Of a DNA stretch of 64,000 bases, positions 41,153-50,559 are shown one piece after another. Within the stretch, counting starts at the first letter, position 1; the number at the start of each line of letters is the position of its first letter. The stretch lies in NCBI RefSeq assembly GCF_964283195.1, contig NZ_CAXYLH010000001.1; one strand, 5' to 3'. The stretch is from Paratractidigestivibacter sp003150175. Lineage in GTDB: Bacteria; Actinomycetota; Coriobacteriia; Coriobacteriales; Atopobiaceae. The position numbers and the translations under genes are program-made. The notes under the pieces are model-generated. The model made no database searches and was not told where the DNA came from. It saw only the letters and a program-made list of their open reading frames with translations.

Positions 41153-43375
41153 ATGAAGATCATCAAGCGCAACGGCTCGGAGGTCACCTTCGAGGTCGAG
41201 AAGATCGAGAACGCCATCCGCGCGGCCAACCTCGAGGTTCCCGAGGAGCAGCGCCTCTCGGAGCGCAGCATCAAGTTCGCCGCCCTCAACGTCACCGACG
41301 AGTGCATGGAGGCCGGCCACACCGTGACGGTCGAGGAGGTCCAGGACCTCGTCGAGGACCAGCTCATGGCCCTCGACCACTTCGAGGTCGCCCGCCGCTA
41401 CATCATCTACCGCTACGTGCAGGCCCGGAAGCGCCAGAAGAACACCACCGACGACAAGATCCTCTCGCTGATCGAGTGCAACAACGAGGAGGTCAAGCAG
41501 GAGAACTCCAACAAGAACCCCACCGTCGTCAGCGTCCAGCGCGACTACATGGCCGGCGAGGTCTCCAAGGACCTGGCCATGCGCGAGCTGCTGCCCGCCG
41601 ACATCGTGGCCGCCCACAACGAGGGCATCATCCACTTCCACGACGCCGACTACTTCGCGCAGCACATGCACAACTGCGATCTCATCAACCTCGACGACAT
41701 GCTGCAGAACGGCACCGTGATCTCGGGCACGCTCATCGAGCGCCCACACAGCTTCTCCACCGCCTGCAACATCGCCACGCAGATCATCGCGCAGGTCGCT
41801 TCTTGCCAGTACGGCGGGCAGTCGATCTCGCTCACGCACCTCGCGCCGTTCGTCGACGTCTCGCGCAAGAAGATCCGCCGCCAGGTCTACGCCGAGATGG
41901 AGGCCATCGACGCGCACCCCGGCGAGGACAAGATCAACCAGATCGTCGAGAAGCGCCTGCGCGAGGAGGTCGCCCGCGGCGTCCAGACCATCCAGTACCA
42001 GGTCGTCACCCTCATGACCACCAACGGCCAGGCGCCCTTCATCACCGTCTTCATGTACCTCAACGAGGCGCGCAACGAGCAGGAGAAGGCCGACCTTGCC
42101 CTGTGCATCGAGGAGATGCTGCGCCAGCGCTATCAGGGCGTGAAGAACGAGGCCGGCGTGTGGATCACCCCCGCCTTCCCCAAGCTCATCTACGTGCTGG
42201 AGGAGGACAACGTCGACGAGTCCGGTCAGTACTACTACCTCACCAAGCTCGCCGCCAAGTGCACCGCCAAGCGCATGGTGCCCGACTACATCTCCGAGAA
42301 GAAGATGCGCGAGTACAAGCTCTCCAAGGGCGAGACCGAGGGCAACGGCGACGTCTACACCTGCATGGGCTGCCGCAGCTTCCTCACCCCCGACCGCACC
42401 GGCAACGGCTACGACAACGTCGCCCGCGCAAAGAACTACGAGCCGGGCAAGCCCAAGTACTACGGCCGCTTCAACCAGGGCGTCGTCACCATCAACCTGC
42501 CCGACGTGGCGCTTTCGGCCGACCGCGACATGGCCAAGTTCTGGGACATCTTCGACGAGCGCCTGGAGCTCTGCCACCGCGCGCTGCGCGCCCGCCACGA
42601 CCGCCTGTGCGGCACGCTCTCGGACGCCGCGCCGATCCTGTGGCAGTACGGCGCGCTCGCCCGCCTGCCCAAGGGCGCCCCGATCGACCCCCTGCTCTAT
42701 GGCGGCTACTCCACCATCAGCCTCGGCTACGCCGGCCTCTACGAGTGCGTCAAGGCCATGACCGGCCACAGCCACACCGACCGCGAGGCCACGCCCTTCG
42801 CGCTCGCCGTCATGCAGAAGATGAACGACAAGTGCGCCGAGTGGAAGGAGGCCGAGAACATCGACTACTCCCTCTACGGCACGCCGCTGGAGTCGACCAC
42901 CTACAAGTTCGCTAAGTGCCTCCAGAAGCGCTTCGGCGTGATCCCCGGCATCACGGACAAGGGCTACATCACGAACTCCTACCACGTCCACGTGACCGAG
43001 AAAATCGACGCCTTCACCAAGCTCAAGTTCGAGAGCGAGTTCCAGCGCCTGAGCCCCGGCGGCGCGATCTCCTACGTCGAGGTCCCCGACATGCAGGACA
43101 ACCTCGAGGCCGTCCTCGCCGTCATGCGCTACATCTACGACAACATCATGTACGCCGAGCTCAACACAAAGAGCGACTACTGCCAGGTGTGCGGCTACGA
43201 CGGCGAGATCAAGATCGTGGAGGACGACGGCAAGCTCGTCTGGGAGTGCCCGCACTGCGGCAACCGCGACCAGTCCAAGCTCAACGTCGCCCGGCGCACC
43301 TGCGGCTACATCGGCACGCAGTTCTGGAACCAGGGCCGCACCGAGGAGATCCGCGACCGCGTGCTGCACCTTTAG
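41153..43375 (+). CDS. nrdD: Anaerobic ribonucleoside-triphosphate reductase
   Basis: A 740-residue class III ribonucleotide reductase that makes dNTPs using a glycyl radical. The N-terminal ATP-cone (KIIKRNGSEVTFEVEKIENAIRAAN) gives allosteric control. The core shows GCRSFLTPDR and NQGVVTINLPDVAL. The C-terminal zinc site has CxxC pairs (CQVCGYDG, CPHCGN), and the radical Gly718 lies in RRTCGYIGTQFW. The ATG at 41153 starts the ATP-cone exactly; frames extending upstream are spurious. No nrdG activase gene follows, so the activating radical-SAM enzyme must be elsewhere. Confidence 0.97.
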   Translation: MKIIKRNGSEVTFEVEKIENAIRAANLEVPEEQRLSERSIKFAALNVTDECMEAGHTVTVEEVQDLVEDQLMALDHFEVARRYIIYRYVQARKRQKNTTDDKILSLIECNNEEVKQENSNKNPTVVSVQRDYMAGEVSKDLAMRELLPADIVAAHNEGIIHFHDADYFAQHMHNCDLINLDDMLQNGTVISGTLIERPHSFSTACNIATQIIAQVASCQYGGQSISLTHLAPFVDVSRKKIRRQVYAEMEAIDAHPGEDKINQIVEKRLREEVARGVQTIQYQVVTLMTTNGQAPFITVFMYLNEARNEQEKADLALCIEEMLRQRYQGVKNEAGVWITPAFPKLIYVLEEDNVDESGQYYYLTKLAAKCTAKRMVPDYISEKKMREYKLSKGETEGNGDVYTCMGCRSFLTPDRTGNGYDNVARAKNYEPGKPKYYGRFNQGVVTINLPDVALSADRDMAKFWDIFDERLELCHRALRARHDRLCGTLSDAAPILWQYGALARLPKGAPIDPLLYGGYSTISLGYAGLYECVKAMTGHSHTDREATPFALAVMQKMNDKCAEWKEAENIDYSLYGTPLESTTYKFAKCLQKRFGVIPGITDKGYITNSYHVHVTEKIDAFTKLKFESEFQRLSPGGAISYVEVPDMQDNLEAVLAVMRYIYDNIMYAELNTKSDYCQVCGYDGEIKIVEDDGKLVWECPHCGNRDQSKLNVARRTCGYIGTQFWNQGRTEEIRDRVLHL

Positions 43376-43395
43376 GCTGCTTGTTTCGTGTGTAG

Positions 43396-43421
43396 GGGCG
43401 CCGCGGTCCCCCGCGGCGCCC
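43396..43421. other. GC-rich hairpin after nrdD
   Basis: GGGCGCCGCGG pairs with CCGCGGCGCCC around TCCC. There is no T run, so it may stabilise the nrdD mRNA end or pause transcription rather than terminate it. Confidence 0.45.
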
Positions 43422-43477
43422 GTGACGTGGCAGAATACAGGATTGACTCAAAATCCGCCCGTGCTTTGGAGGAACGA

Positions 43478-45148
43478 ATGCCCGAGGCAATCCGCAAGGT
43501 CAACGTCATTGGCCACCTCAACCCCGACACCGACAGCATCTGCTCGGCGATCGCCTACGCCTACTTCAAGAACAAGACCGGCGACACCACCATCTACGAG
43601 GCCCGCCGCGCCGGCGCCGTCAACCGCGAGACCGCCTTCGCGCTCAAGCACTTCGGCTTCTCTGAGCCTCCGCTGATCACCTCCGTGACCCCGCAGATCA
43701 AGGACACCGAGGTCCAGAAGCAGGCCGGCATCGACGCCGAGACCAGCCTCTTCGAGGCGTGGAACGTCATGCGCGACTCCAAGTGCGACACGCTCTCCAT
43801 CACCGACGGCGACGACAACCTGCTCGGCCTCATCGCCACCAAGGACATCGCCAACGCGAACCTCGACATCTTCGACATCGAGGTCCTCGGCAACTCCAAG
43901 ACCAAGTTCGCAAACATCGTGAGCACCCTCAACGGCGAGATGGTCCTCGGCGACCCCGAGGCTCGCGTCGAGGCCGGCAGCCTGCGCGTGGGCACCACCC
44001 CCGAGATGATGGAGGACACCGTCAAGGCCGGCGACCTCGTACTCGTCACGAACCGCTACGAGACCCAGCAGTTCGCCGTGGGCGCCGGCGCGAGCTGCAT
44101 CGTCGTCTGCTGCGGCGCGCACGTCTCGGCCCAGGTCAAGGAGTCGGCCGAGAGCCGCGGCTGCACCATCATCGCCACGCCCTACGACACCTACGCCGCC
44201 GCGCGCCTGATCTGCATGTCCATCCCCGTCCGCGCGAAGATGATCCCCGAGAAGGCCACCATCAAGTTCAGCGTGAACACCGCCGTCGACGACGCGAAGA
44301 AGACCATCGCGAGCTCGCGCCACCGGTTCTTCCCCGTCATCGACGAGAACGGCAAGTACGTCGGCCTCGTCAACACCCCGAGCCTTCTCTCCGCGAAAAA
44401 GAAGCACGTCATCCTCGTCGACCACAACGAACGCAGCCAGGCGGTCGAGGGCCTCGAGCAGGCCGAGATCATGGAGATCATCGACCACCACCGCATCGGC
44501 TCCATCGAGACCGAGGCCCCCGCGCTCTTCCGCAACATGCCCGTCGGCTGCACGAGCACCATCATCTACCAGATGTACCAGGAGGCCGGCCTCGAGATCC
44601 CGCGCGATATCGCCGGCCTGATGCTCTCCGCCATCATGTCCGACACCCTCGCCTTCCGCTCCCCCACCTGCACCTCGATGGACGTCAACGCCGGCGAGGC
44701 CCTCGCGAAGATCTGCGGCGAGGACATCCCCAGCTACTCCGACGCGATGTTCGAGGCCGGCGCCGACCTCACCGGCCGCTCCGCCGACGAGGTCTTCCAC
44801 CAGGACTTCAAGGTCTTCTCGCGCGGCAACGTCAAGTTCGGCGTGGGCCAGGGCTCCTTCATGACCGAGAACTCCCGTAAGGCCGCCGAGAAGCTCGTCG
44901 GGCCTTACCTCAAGGAGGCCGCGGCCAACGAGGAGCTCCCGATGGTGTTCTACATGTTCACCGACGTGAAGAGCTCCACGACCGAGCTGCTCTACTTCGG
45001 CGAGGGCGCCGAGGACGTCATCCACCGCGCCTGGGGCGTCGACGTCAAGGACGGCATGGCCGTGCTCCCCGGCGTCGTCTCCCGCAAGAAGCAGATGGTG
45101 CCGCCGCTCATGGCCACCTTCCAGAAGATCCAGGAGGAGCAGGACTAG
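43478..45148 (+). CDS. ppaC: CBS/DRTGG-containing manganese-dependent inorganic pyrophosphatase (family II)
   Basis: A 556-residue DHH-type pyrophosphatase that hydrolyses PPi to phosphate. The first metal motif is GHLNPDTDS (residues 12-20), and the DHH motif is IIDHHRIGS. The C-terminal DHHA2 domain carries the substrate motif VVSRKKQMVPPL. Between the two halves of the DHH domain are inserted CBS motifs (SKCDTLSITDGDDNLLGLIATKDIA; SRHRFFPVIDENGKYVGLVN) and a DRTGG-like segment, which bind adenine nucleotides and regulate activity. GGAGG lies six bases upstream of the ATG. Confidence 0.95.
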   Translation: MPEAIRKVNVIGHLNPDTDSICSAIAYAYFKNKTGDTTIYEARRAGAVNRETAFALKHFGFSEPPLITSVTPQIKDTEVQKQAGIDAETSLFEAWNVMRDSKCDTLSITDGDDNLLGLIATKDIANANLDIFDIEVLGNSKTKFANIVSTLNGEMVLGDPEARVEAGSLRVGTTPEMMEDTVKAGDLVLVTNRYETQQFAVGAGASCIVVCCGAHVSAQVKESAESRGCTIIATPYDTYAAARLICMSIPVRAKMIPEKATIKFSVNTAVDDAKKTIASSRHRFFPVIDENGKYVGLVNTPSLLSAKKKHVILVDHNERSQAVEGLEQAEIMEIIDHHRIGSIETEAPALFRNMPVGCTSTIIYQMYQEAGLEIPRDIAGLMLSAIMSDTLAFRSPTCTSMDVNAGEALAKICGEDIPSYSDAMFEAGADLTGRSADEVFHQDFKVFSRGNVKFGVGQGSFMTENSRKAAEKLVGPYLKEAAANEELPMVFYMFTDVKSSTTELLYFGEGAEDVIHRAWGVDVKDGMAVLPGVVSRKKQMVPPLMATFQKIQEEQD

Positions 45149-45816
45149 TGCCCGAGCGCCCCACACGGCCGGCTCCTGACTCGCGCGTCTCCGCCTCGGG
45201 GGCGCGCGAGTCCCATTTTCTGGCCATTCTCTCCCGCATGAAGTACATCGAGCGCTGGGCCCTCATGAGAAGCTCGCGCCCGGAGAACCTGAGCGAGCAC
45301 GCGATCGACGTGGCGCTCATCGCGCACATGCTGGCGACGCTCGGCCGGGTCCGGCACGGGCGCGACCTCGACGCGGACCGTGCGGCGGTACTCGGGCTCT
45401 TCCACGACGCGAGCGAGATCATCACGGGCGACATGCCGACCCCGGTGAAGTACCACGACCCCGCGATCCGCGACGCGTACAAGGCCGTCGAGGCGGGGGC
45501 GGAGGCGCGGCTGCTGGGGACGCTGCCCGAGGACCTGCGCGGGGCGTACGCCGGGTACTTCTCGCCTGCTGCGGGAGAAGGACTCGCCGAGGCGGAAGGC
45601 GACGCGTACCTGCGGCGCCTGGTGAAGGCGGCGGACAAGCTCTCGGCGCTGATCAAGTGCATCGACGAGCGGCGCGCCGGCAATACTGAGTTCGCGAGCG
45701 CCGAGGCGACCTGCCGCGCCGCGGTGGACGACCTCGCCGCTGAGCTCCCCGAGGTCGCCGACCTCGTGGCCGAGTTTCTGCCCAGCTACGGCTCGACCCT
45801 CGACGACCTCCTCTGA
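45148..45816 (+). CDS. YfbR-like 5'-deoxynucleotidase (HD domain)
   Basis: A 222-residue HD phosphohydrolase. The metal motifs are SEHAIDVALIAHML and LFHDASEIITGDMPTPVKYHD, which match YfbR, a dNMP 5'-nucleotidase. The start is GTG overlapping the pyrophosphatase stop by one base (TAGTG). It has a poorly conserved N-terminal extension of about 30 residues. With nrdD and the pyrophosphatase it forms a small cluster concerned with deoxynucleotide balance and PPi removal. Confidence 0.92.
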   Translation: MPERPTRPAPDSRVSASGARESHFLAILSRMKYIERWALMRSSRPENLSEHAIDVALIAHMLATLGRVRHGRDLDADRAAVLGLFHDASEIITGDMPTPVKYHDPAIRDAYKAVEAGAEARLLGTLPEDLRGAYAGYFSPAAGEGLAEAEGDAYLRRLVKAADKLSALIKCIDERRAGNTEFASAEATCRAAVDDLAAELPEVADLVAEFLPSYGSTLDDLL

Positions 45817-45862
45817 CCAACACCGCGTTGGTTTTGGACCACGGATTCACGCAAGGAGTGCC

Positions 45863-46699
45863 ATGCACGGAATGCACGCGCGGCTGCCCAAACACTTCGT
45901 CCTCGAGGAGCGCCTCGAGCGGTACCGCGACTACATCGAGCCCGACCCTTACACATGGGCAGGCCGCTGGGCCGCCGCCTGCGCGCCCGTCGGATCCGAG
46001 CCGTTCCGTGAGGTCCGGCTCGACCTCGGCTGCGGGAAGGGCTCCTTCACCGTCGAGGCGGCACGGCGCGAGCCCGACGTGCTCTTTGTCGGCATGGACT
46101 CGGAGCCCGTCTGCATCGCCTACGCCGCGCAGCACGGCTTCGAGTCCGAATTGCCGAACGTCGTCTTCGTCCCCGGCACCGGCATGCGCATCCGCGAGAT
46201 GTTCTCCCCTGCCGAGCTGGGCGTCATTTACCTGAACTTCCCCACGCCGTTCCCTCGCAAGCGCGACTCCGCGGGCCGGCTCGTCAACCTCGAGCGCCTC
46301 ATGGACTACCGAGAAGTGCTCGCACCCGGAGGCGAGGTCCGCCTGCGCACCGACAGCCAGCCGCTCTTCGACTTCGCGCTCACGCAGATTCCCCTCGCCG
46401 GCTACGAGCTCACCTGGCAAAGCCGGGACGCCCGTGCCGAGCACCCCGACGACCCCATGAGCGAGTACGAGATCCGCCTCGGCGCGCAGGGCGCCCGCGT
46501 GAACTCCTACGTCGCCGTTCCCGGACCCGCGCCAAAGAACCCCGTGCAGACCGCCGAGATGAGCCTCGCGGCCTACATCCCCGCCGACCTCAGCAGCTTC
46601 GACGGCTACGCGCCCCACGGCATGCAGGGCACCATCGAGAATCTGCGCAACCGCGCCGCCAAGGACGGCGGCGACTGGAGCCGCGGCATCACGCTGTAG
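45863..46699 (+). CDS. TrmB-like tRNA (guanine-N7)-methyltransferase
   Basis: A 278-residue SAM-dependent methyltransferase. The SAM loop is LDLGCGKGSF (about 54-63). NFPTPFPRKRD corresponds to the TrmB signature NFxDPWPKxRH, TDSQPLFDFAL to the TD-motif, and SEYEIRLGAQGARVNSY to the conserved C-terminal block. The motif deviates from the strict consensus, and the C-terminal 60 residues are an extension, so it is a divergent TrmB or a close relative. AAGGAG precedes the ATG. Confidence 0.85.
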   Translation: MHGMHARLPKHFVLEERLERYRDYIEPDPYTWAGRWAAACAPVGSEPFREVRLDLGCGKGSFTVEAARREPDVLFVGMDSEPVCIAYAAQHGFESELPNVVFVPGTGMRIREMFSPAELGVIYLNFPTPFPRKRDSAGRLVNLERLMDYREVLAPGGEVRLRTDSQPLFDFALTQIPLAGYELTWQSRDARAEHPDDPMSEYEIRLGAQGARVNSYVAVPGPAPKNPVQTAEMSLAAYIPADLSSFDGYAPHGMQGTIENLRNRAAKDGGDWSRGITL

Positions 46700-46703
46700 G
46701 GCC

Positions 46704-47573
46704 CTACGCCGGCAAGAAGCCCTCGAAGATCGGCACTGCGCCGGCGGCCTCGGCCGCCGCGAGCTCGCGCTCGCTGCGCAGCGTCCATGCCACGAGATGC
46801 GCTCCCAGAAGCCCGCAGCTCAGACGCACCGCCGGATTGTCGCAGTCGGAGAACTTGTACGCCACGAAGTCGGGCCTCGCCGCCGCGTTGCCCAGAAGCG
46901 CCGTGCCGCCGACGCGCACGTACAGCGGCCGGTCCGCGTCGGGCCAGAAGTTCTCCGCGAGCTGGCCGCGGATCACCTCGGGACGATGGCGGCGCATCCA
47001 CGCGACCGCGCGCGGGTCGAAGCTCTCGACGCAATAACGCACCAGGTGGTCGTCGAGGCAGCGCATGGCGCGCTCACAGAGCTCGGCGTGGTTGTCGTCG
47101 AGCGTCTTTAGCTCAACGATCACGGGCGCCGGCAGCTCGGACTCGCCGGTGGGGTCGCAGTCGAAGACACTGAGCGCCTCGCTGAACGTCGGGATCTGCT
47201 CATCGGTCCCCGCGAGTCGACATTCCAGCAGCTCAGACAAGGTCATGCGCTCCACGATGCCCTCCCGGCCGCACATGCGCCGGATGTCCGAGTCGTGGAT
47301 GACGACGAGCTCGCCGTCGGCGGTCAGGTGGACGTCGAGCTCCACGCCGAAACCGTGCTCGCGGGCACGCAGGAACGCGGCCATCGAGTTCTCGGGCGCG
47401 CCCTCGCCGTGCAGGCCGCGGTGCGCGTAACGGTATCGGGCGATCTCGCGCCACTGCTGGTCGATCACGGGGTCTCCGTGGCGCGGCGCCAGGACGGCGC
47501 AGGCCGCGCCCGTCACCGCGACGGCGGATCCGGCCGCGACGGCGAGCGCCCCGGCGAGCTTCTTTGCGTTCAT
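46704..47573 (-). CDS. Glycerophosphodiester phosphodiesterase, membrane-anchored or exported
   Basis: A 289-residue GDPD enzyme that splits glycerophosphodiesters to glycerol-3-phosphate and an alcohol. An N-terminal hydrophobic segment (LAGALAVAAGSAVAVTGAACAVLA, 6-29) anchors or exports it. The catalytic motif has YAHRGLHGEGAPENS (H51, E61), GVELDVHLTADGELVVIHD (E79, D81, H93). The ATG at 47573 has GGAGGC upstream. Its stop is four bases from that of the converging TrmB-like gene. Confidence 0.93.
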   Translation of the reverse strand: MNAKKLAGALAVAAGSAVAVTGAACAVLAPRHGDPVIDQQWREIARYRYAHRGLHGEGAPENSMAAFLRAREHGFGVELDVHLTADGELVVIHDSDIRRMCGREGIVERMTLSELLECRLAGTDEQIPTFSEALSVFDCDPTGESELPAPVIVELKTLDDNHAELCERAMRCLDDHLVRYCVESFDPRAVAWMRRHRPEVIRGQLAENFWPDADRPLYVRVGGTALLGNAAARPDFVAYKFSDCDNPAVRLSCGLLGAHLVAWTLRSERELAAAEAAGAVPIFEGFLPA

Positions 47574-47816
47574 ATCTATGCCTCCAATGGCGAGCCGGGC
47601 AAGAAGCCCCTCTTGCCATCGCACGAGTGTTTTTGAGCAGAAACTAGTATGCCACGTGCCCCGCGCCGGCATCCGAGGCAGTCCTTGAACGGCTGCGCGG
47701 GTCGGCGGACCTCGGCCAAAAGGCACCGCCGGCACGTTACAGCTTGTCGCCGAGAGTCGGCGCGCGGCGCGGCGCGGCTACCATGGGCTTGTCGAACAGA
47801 AAGAAGCGCCCGCCCC

Positions 47817-48440
47817 ATGGAATTCACGCACGTTATCAACCAGATGCTCGTCCTTTGCGTCCCCATCCTCGCCGGATACCTCGCCGCCAGACTCGGCTAC
47901 CTCGATGAGGACCTGAACACCAAGCTCTCGCGGCTCATCGTGAACATCGCCCTGCCCTGCCTCGTCGTGGGCTCCGCGTTCGGCACCGACGGCCTGCCGG
48001 ACGCGCCCGTCGTCCTCGAGCTCATGTTCTACTCGGCCATCGGCTACGCCATCGCCTACCTGCTCGCCCTCGCGATCCCGGCGCTCGTGCGCTCCTCCGC
48101 CGCCGAGCGCGGCATCTACCGGTTCGTCGTCGTGTTCGGAAACGTCGGCTTCATCGGCTACCCCGTGCTCTCGGCCATCTACGGTCCGCGTGCCGTGCTC
48201 TACGCCGCCATCGCCGCGATCCCGGAGTCGCTCATCCTCTACAGCGCGGGCGAGCAGATGATCCGCGACAGCGCCGCGCTCCGGGCAGCGGACGGCACGG
48301 CAGCAGGCACGGCCGGAGGCGACTCCGAGCTCGCGTGGGGACAGAAGATCGTCTCGTTCCTCAAGAGCTGCGTGAACCCGACCTTCATCGCGATCATCGC
48401 GTCGGTCATCTCCATCCCGCTGCTCGCGCTCATCGTGTAG
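47817..48440 (+). CDS. AEC-family (auxin efflux carrier-like) transporter, C-terminally short
   Basis: A 207-residue membrane protein matching the N-terminal two thirds of AEC carriers. Helix 1 MLVLCVPILAGYLAARLGYLD, KLSRLIVNIALPCLVVGSAF and FGNVGFIGYPVLSAIYG are family motifs. Full-length members have about 310 residues and ten helices. This frame stops after the linker-following helix (PTFIAIIASVISIPLLALIV), and no family-like sequence continues in any frame downstream. It is either a truncated pseudogene or a genuine short form. Confidence 0.78.
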   Translation: MEFTHVINQMLVLCVPILAGYLAARLGYLDEDLNTKLSRLIVNIALPCLVVGSAFGTDGLPDAPVVLELMFYSAIGYAIAYLLALAIPALVRSSAAERGIYRFVVVFGNVGFIGYPVLSAIYGPRAVLYAAIAAIPESLILYSAGEQMIRDSAALRAADGTAAGTAGGDSELAWGQKIVSFLKSCVNPTFIAIIASVISIPLLALIV

Positions 48441-48570
48441 CTGGGGACGCGCCCGCCTGCCGACGTGGACGCGTCTCCGCGCCGATTGGGTAGTAAGCTA
48501 AAGAGTCGAAAAACAGCGCGCGACGAGCCGGGCGGCCCGCCGCGCTTCTTCCCGCGCGAAAGGCCCGAAC

Positions 48571-50544
48571 ATGACACAAATAAAGCCTGGCCACCGCCTG
48601 TACCTGTACCGACTATTTGCCCGCGAGCTCGGGGTTGGCAAGCAGACCGCCCTCTCACGCGCCGCCGAGGTCCTCGAGGCCGACGGACTCGACCCCGCCG
48701 ACCTCGGGTTCGTTGACGCGCGCTCGCTCTTTGAGGCGCTCAGCGAGTGCGTGAAGCTCACCGTCTTCAAGAAGGGCGCCATCTTTGTGACGGTCCTCGC
48801 GAACGAGGAGTACGATCAGGCGCTCGCGCGCGCCCAGAAGAACAGCGGCAAGTCGGCGGCCACGAAGTCGTTCAAGCGCCAGCGCGGCGTGAAGAACGTC
48901 AAGCCGCAGAAACCCAAGCACATCGAGAAGAAGAAGCCCGCGCCGAAGCCCGCCGCCGATTCCGAGCCGGTGCCCACGTCCGCGGAGGAGACCGCACCGA
49001 CGGACAAGCGGATAGTCGCCGAGGCCGTTACAGAGGCCGAGGCTGCCGCAGATGCTGAGGTTGATGCCGCTACCGAGTCAGTTATCGACGATGTGGTCAA
49101 CACCGGCATCGAGTTCGTCTTCGAGACCGATGCCGCCGCCAACACTGAGGTCGCCGCCGAGCCTGATCCCGAGGCGATTCAGGAGCCCGGCGCAGCTCGG
49201 GAGCAGGAACCCGAGAGCGTGGCCGCGCAAAAGGCCGCAGCCCCGCAGCAACACGAGGCGAAGCCCGCCCCCGTGATCGACCCGGAGCCCCCGATCAAGT
49301 TCACCATCACCTACACCCCTGAGCCGGTCGAGGACGAGCCCGTAGACGCCGAGCCGATCGGGGCCGAGCCTGCCCTAGCGGAGCCCGTCCAAGCGGCACC
49401 CGAGCCAGTCGAGCCGGCGCCCGAGTCCACCCGCGATTCCGACCCCGAGCCCACGGCGAAGCTCGGCCCCGCGGCACAGGGCCCGTCTGGGGCGCAGTCA
49501 CAGTCTCGGATGACCGCACCTGCTTCCGCGCCGACGCCCGCGCCCGCCCCGAAGCCGGCACCCGCGCCGAGCCCGCGCCCTGCTCGCCCCGCGAACGACC
49601 TGCCGCAGGATTTCTATGCCGACGTCTGCGTCACGGATGAGCCCCTCTCGGCGCTCTATCAGGTGCTGCCGCTTGACGTCGACCCCGTGGCCACACTCGA
49701 GGAGGACTTCAGGATCGCTCGGTCCACCGGTGCCCTCGAGGGCACGCGCAGCGAGGTCAAGTTCCCCATGCGTTTCCAGCGCCGCGACGGCTCGCCCGTC
49801 ATGGTCACGCTGCGCCGCCGCGCGAGGTCGGTCGCGGGCAAGCACTGGTCGCTCGCGGACGTTGCCGTCGACGCGCCGGAAGAGGTCGGCATGGGCGCGC
49901 TCGAGCGCAAGCCGGCCGGCCCCTGGGCGGCGTTCGCCGACAAGGCCCAGCTCAAGGAGGCGCAGAGCCCCGAAGCGGAGCTCGCCCAGTTCGCCGTGCT
50001 CGGCTCGTGGGACAAGCTCCTCGAGGAGCTGGCCGCCCTCGCCGCGCCCGAGGACTGGGGGAAGGGCCGCGCCGCCCTGCGCGAGTACCTCGCCATGAGG
50101 TATCGCCGCGTCGCGCGCCAGCACCTCGTCGCCATGACCGACGACGGCTCGTCGGCCGCCTTCGACACGGGCCTGCTCACGGCCGACGGCGAGCCCATCG
50201 CAGCCGTCCTCGAGCCGCACGACGGGGACATCCTCTGGGAGCTCACCTGCTTCTCGGTGAACGCGCAGGCTCGGCCGGCGACGTGGCCGCAGATGCCGGC
50301 GACGGACCAGATCGCCCAGGAGCTCCTGGCCACCGACGACCCGTCGCTCCGCCGCACGGCCGCGCGTGTCGTGCGCGACCCCCGCGCAGCCACACAGGCC
50401 TACGATGCCGTGAACGATGCCGTCTACGTGCTCGTCCCTAAGGGCAGCGGCGCCTACGCGCTCGGTCACGGGCCCGTCGGCCTCTCCGATGCCCGCATCT
50501 GCGCCCGCGCGATCAGCGCCGATCAGCCAGCCTGGCTCCGATAG
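48571..50544 (+). CDS. DUF3825-like protein with a long disordered middle region
   Basis: A 657-residue protein. The N-terminal 80 residues (YLYRLFARELGVGKQTALSRAAEVLEADG, then FKKGAIFVTVLANEEYDQAL) are a compact, possibly nucleic-acid-binding domain. Residues 85-125 are basic (KSFKRQRGVKNVKPQKPKH). About 125-340 is a Pro/Glu/Ala-rich disordered stretch. The C-terminal part resembles DUF3825: LGSWDKLLEELAALAAPEDWG, LREYLAMRYRRVARQ, and AAFDTGLLTADG, matching the DUF3825 FNTGL region. DUF3825 proteins have been linked by comparative genomics to RNA metabolism and stress loci. No partner gene is adjacent. Its end nearly meets the converging activase. Confidence 0.68.
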   Translation: MTQIKPGHRLYLYRLFARELGVGKQTALSRAAEVLEADGLDPADLGFVDARSLFEALSECVKLTVFKKGAIFVTVLANEEYDQALARAQKNSGKSAATKSFKRQRGVKNVKPQKPKHIEKKKPAPKPAADSEPVPTSAEETAPTDKRIVAEAVTEAEAAADAEVDAATESVIDDVVNTGIEFVFETDAAANTEVAAEPDPEAIQEPGAAREQEPESVAAQKAAAPQQHEAKPAPVIDPEPPIKFTITYTPEPVEDEPVDAEPIGAEPALAEPVQAAPEPVEPAPESTRDSDPEPTAKLGPAAQGPSGAQSQSRMTAPASAPTPAPAPKPAPAPSPRPARPANDLPQDFYADVCVTDEPLSALYQVLPLDVDPVATLEEDFRIARSTGALEGTRSEVKFPMRFQRRDGSPVMVTLRRRARSVAGKHWSLADVAVDAPEEVGMGALERKPAGPWAAFADKAQLKEAQSPEAELAQFAVLGSWDKLLEELAALAAPEDWGKGRAALREYLAMRYRRVARQHLVAMTDDGSSAAFDTGLLTADGEPIAAVLEPHDGDILWELTCFSVNAQARPATWPQMPATDQIAQELLATDDPSLRRTAARVVRDPRAATQAYDAVNDAVYVLVPKGSGAYALGHGPVGLSDARICARAISADQPAWLR

Positions 50545-50559
50545 ACGCCCCGAGCAAGC

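Noticed and set aside
41102..43369. A 755-codon minus-strand frame opposite nrdD
   Set aside because: Antisense shadow caused by codon bias; NrdD motifs on the plus strand are complete.
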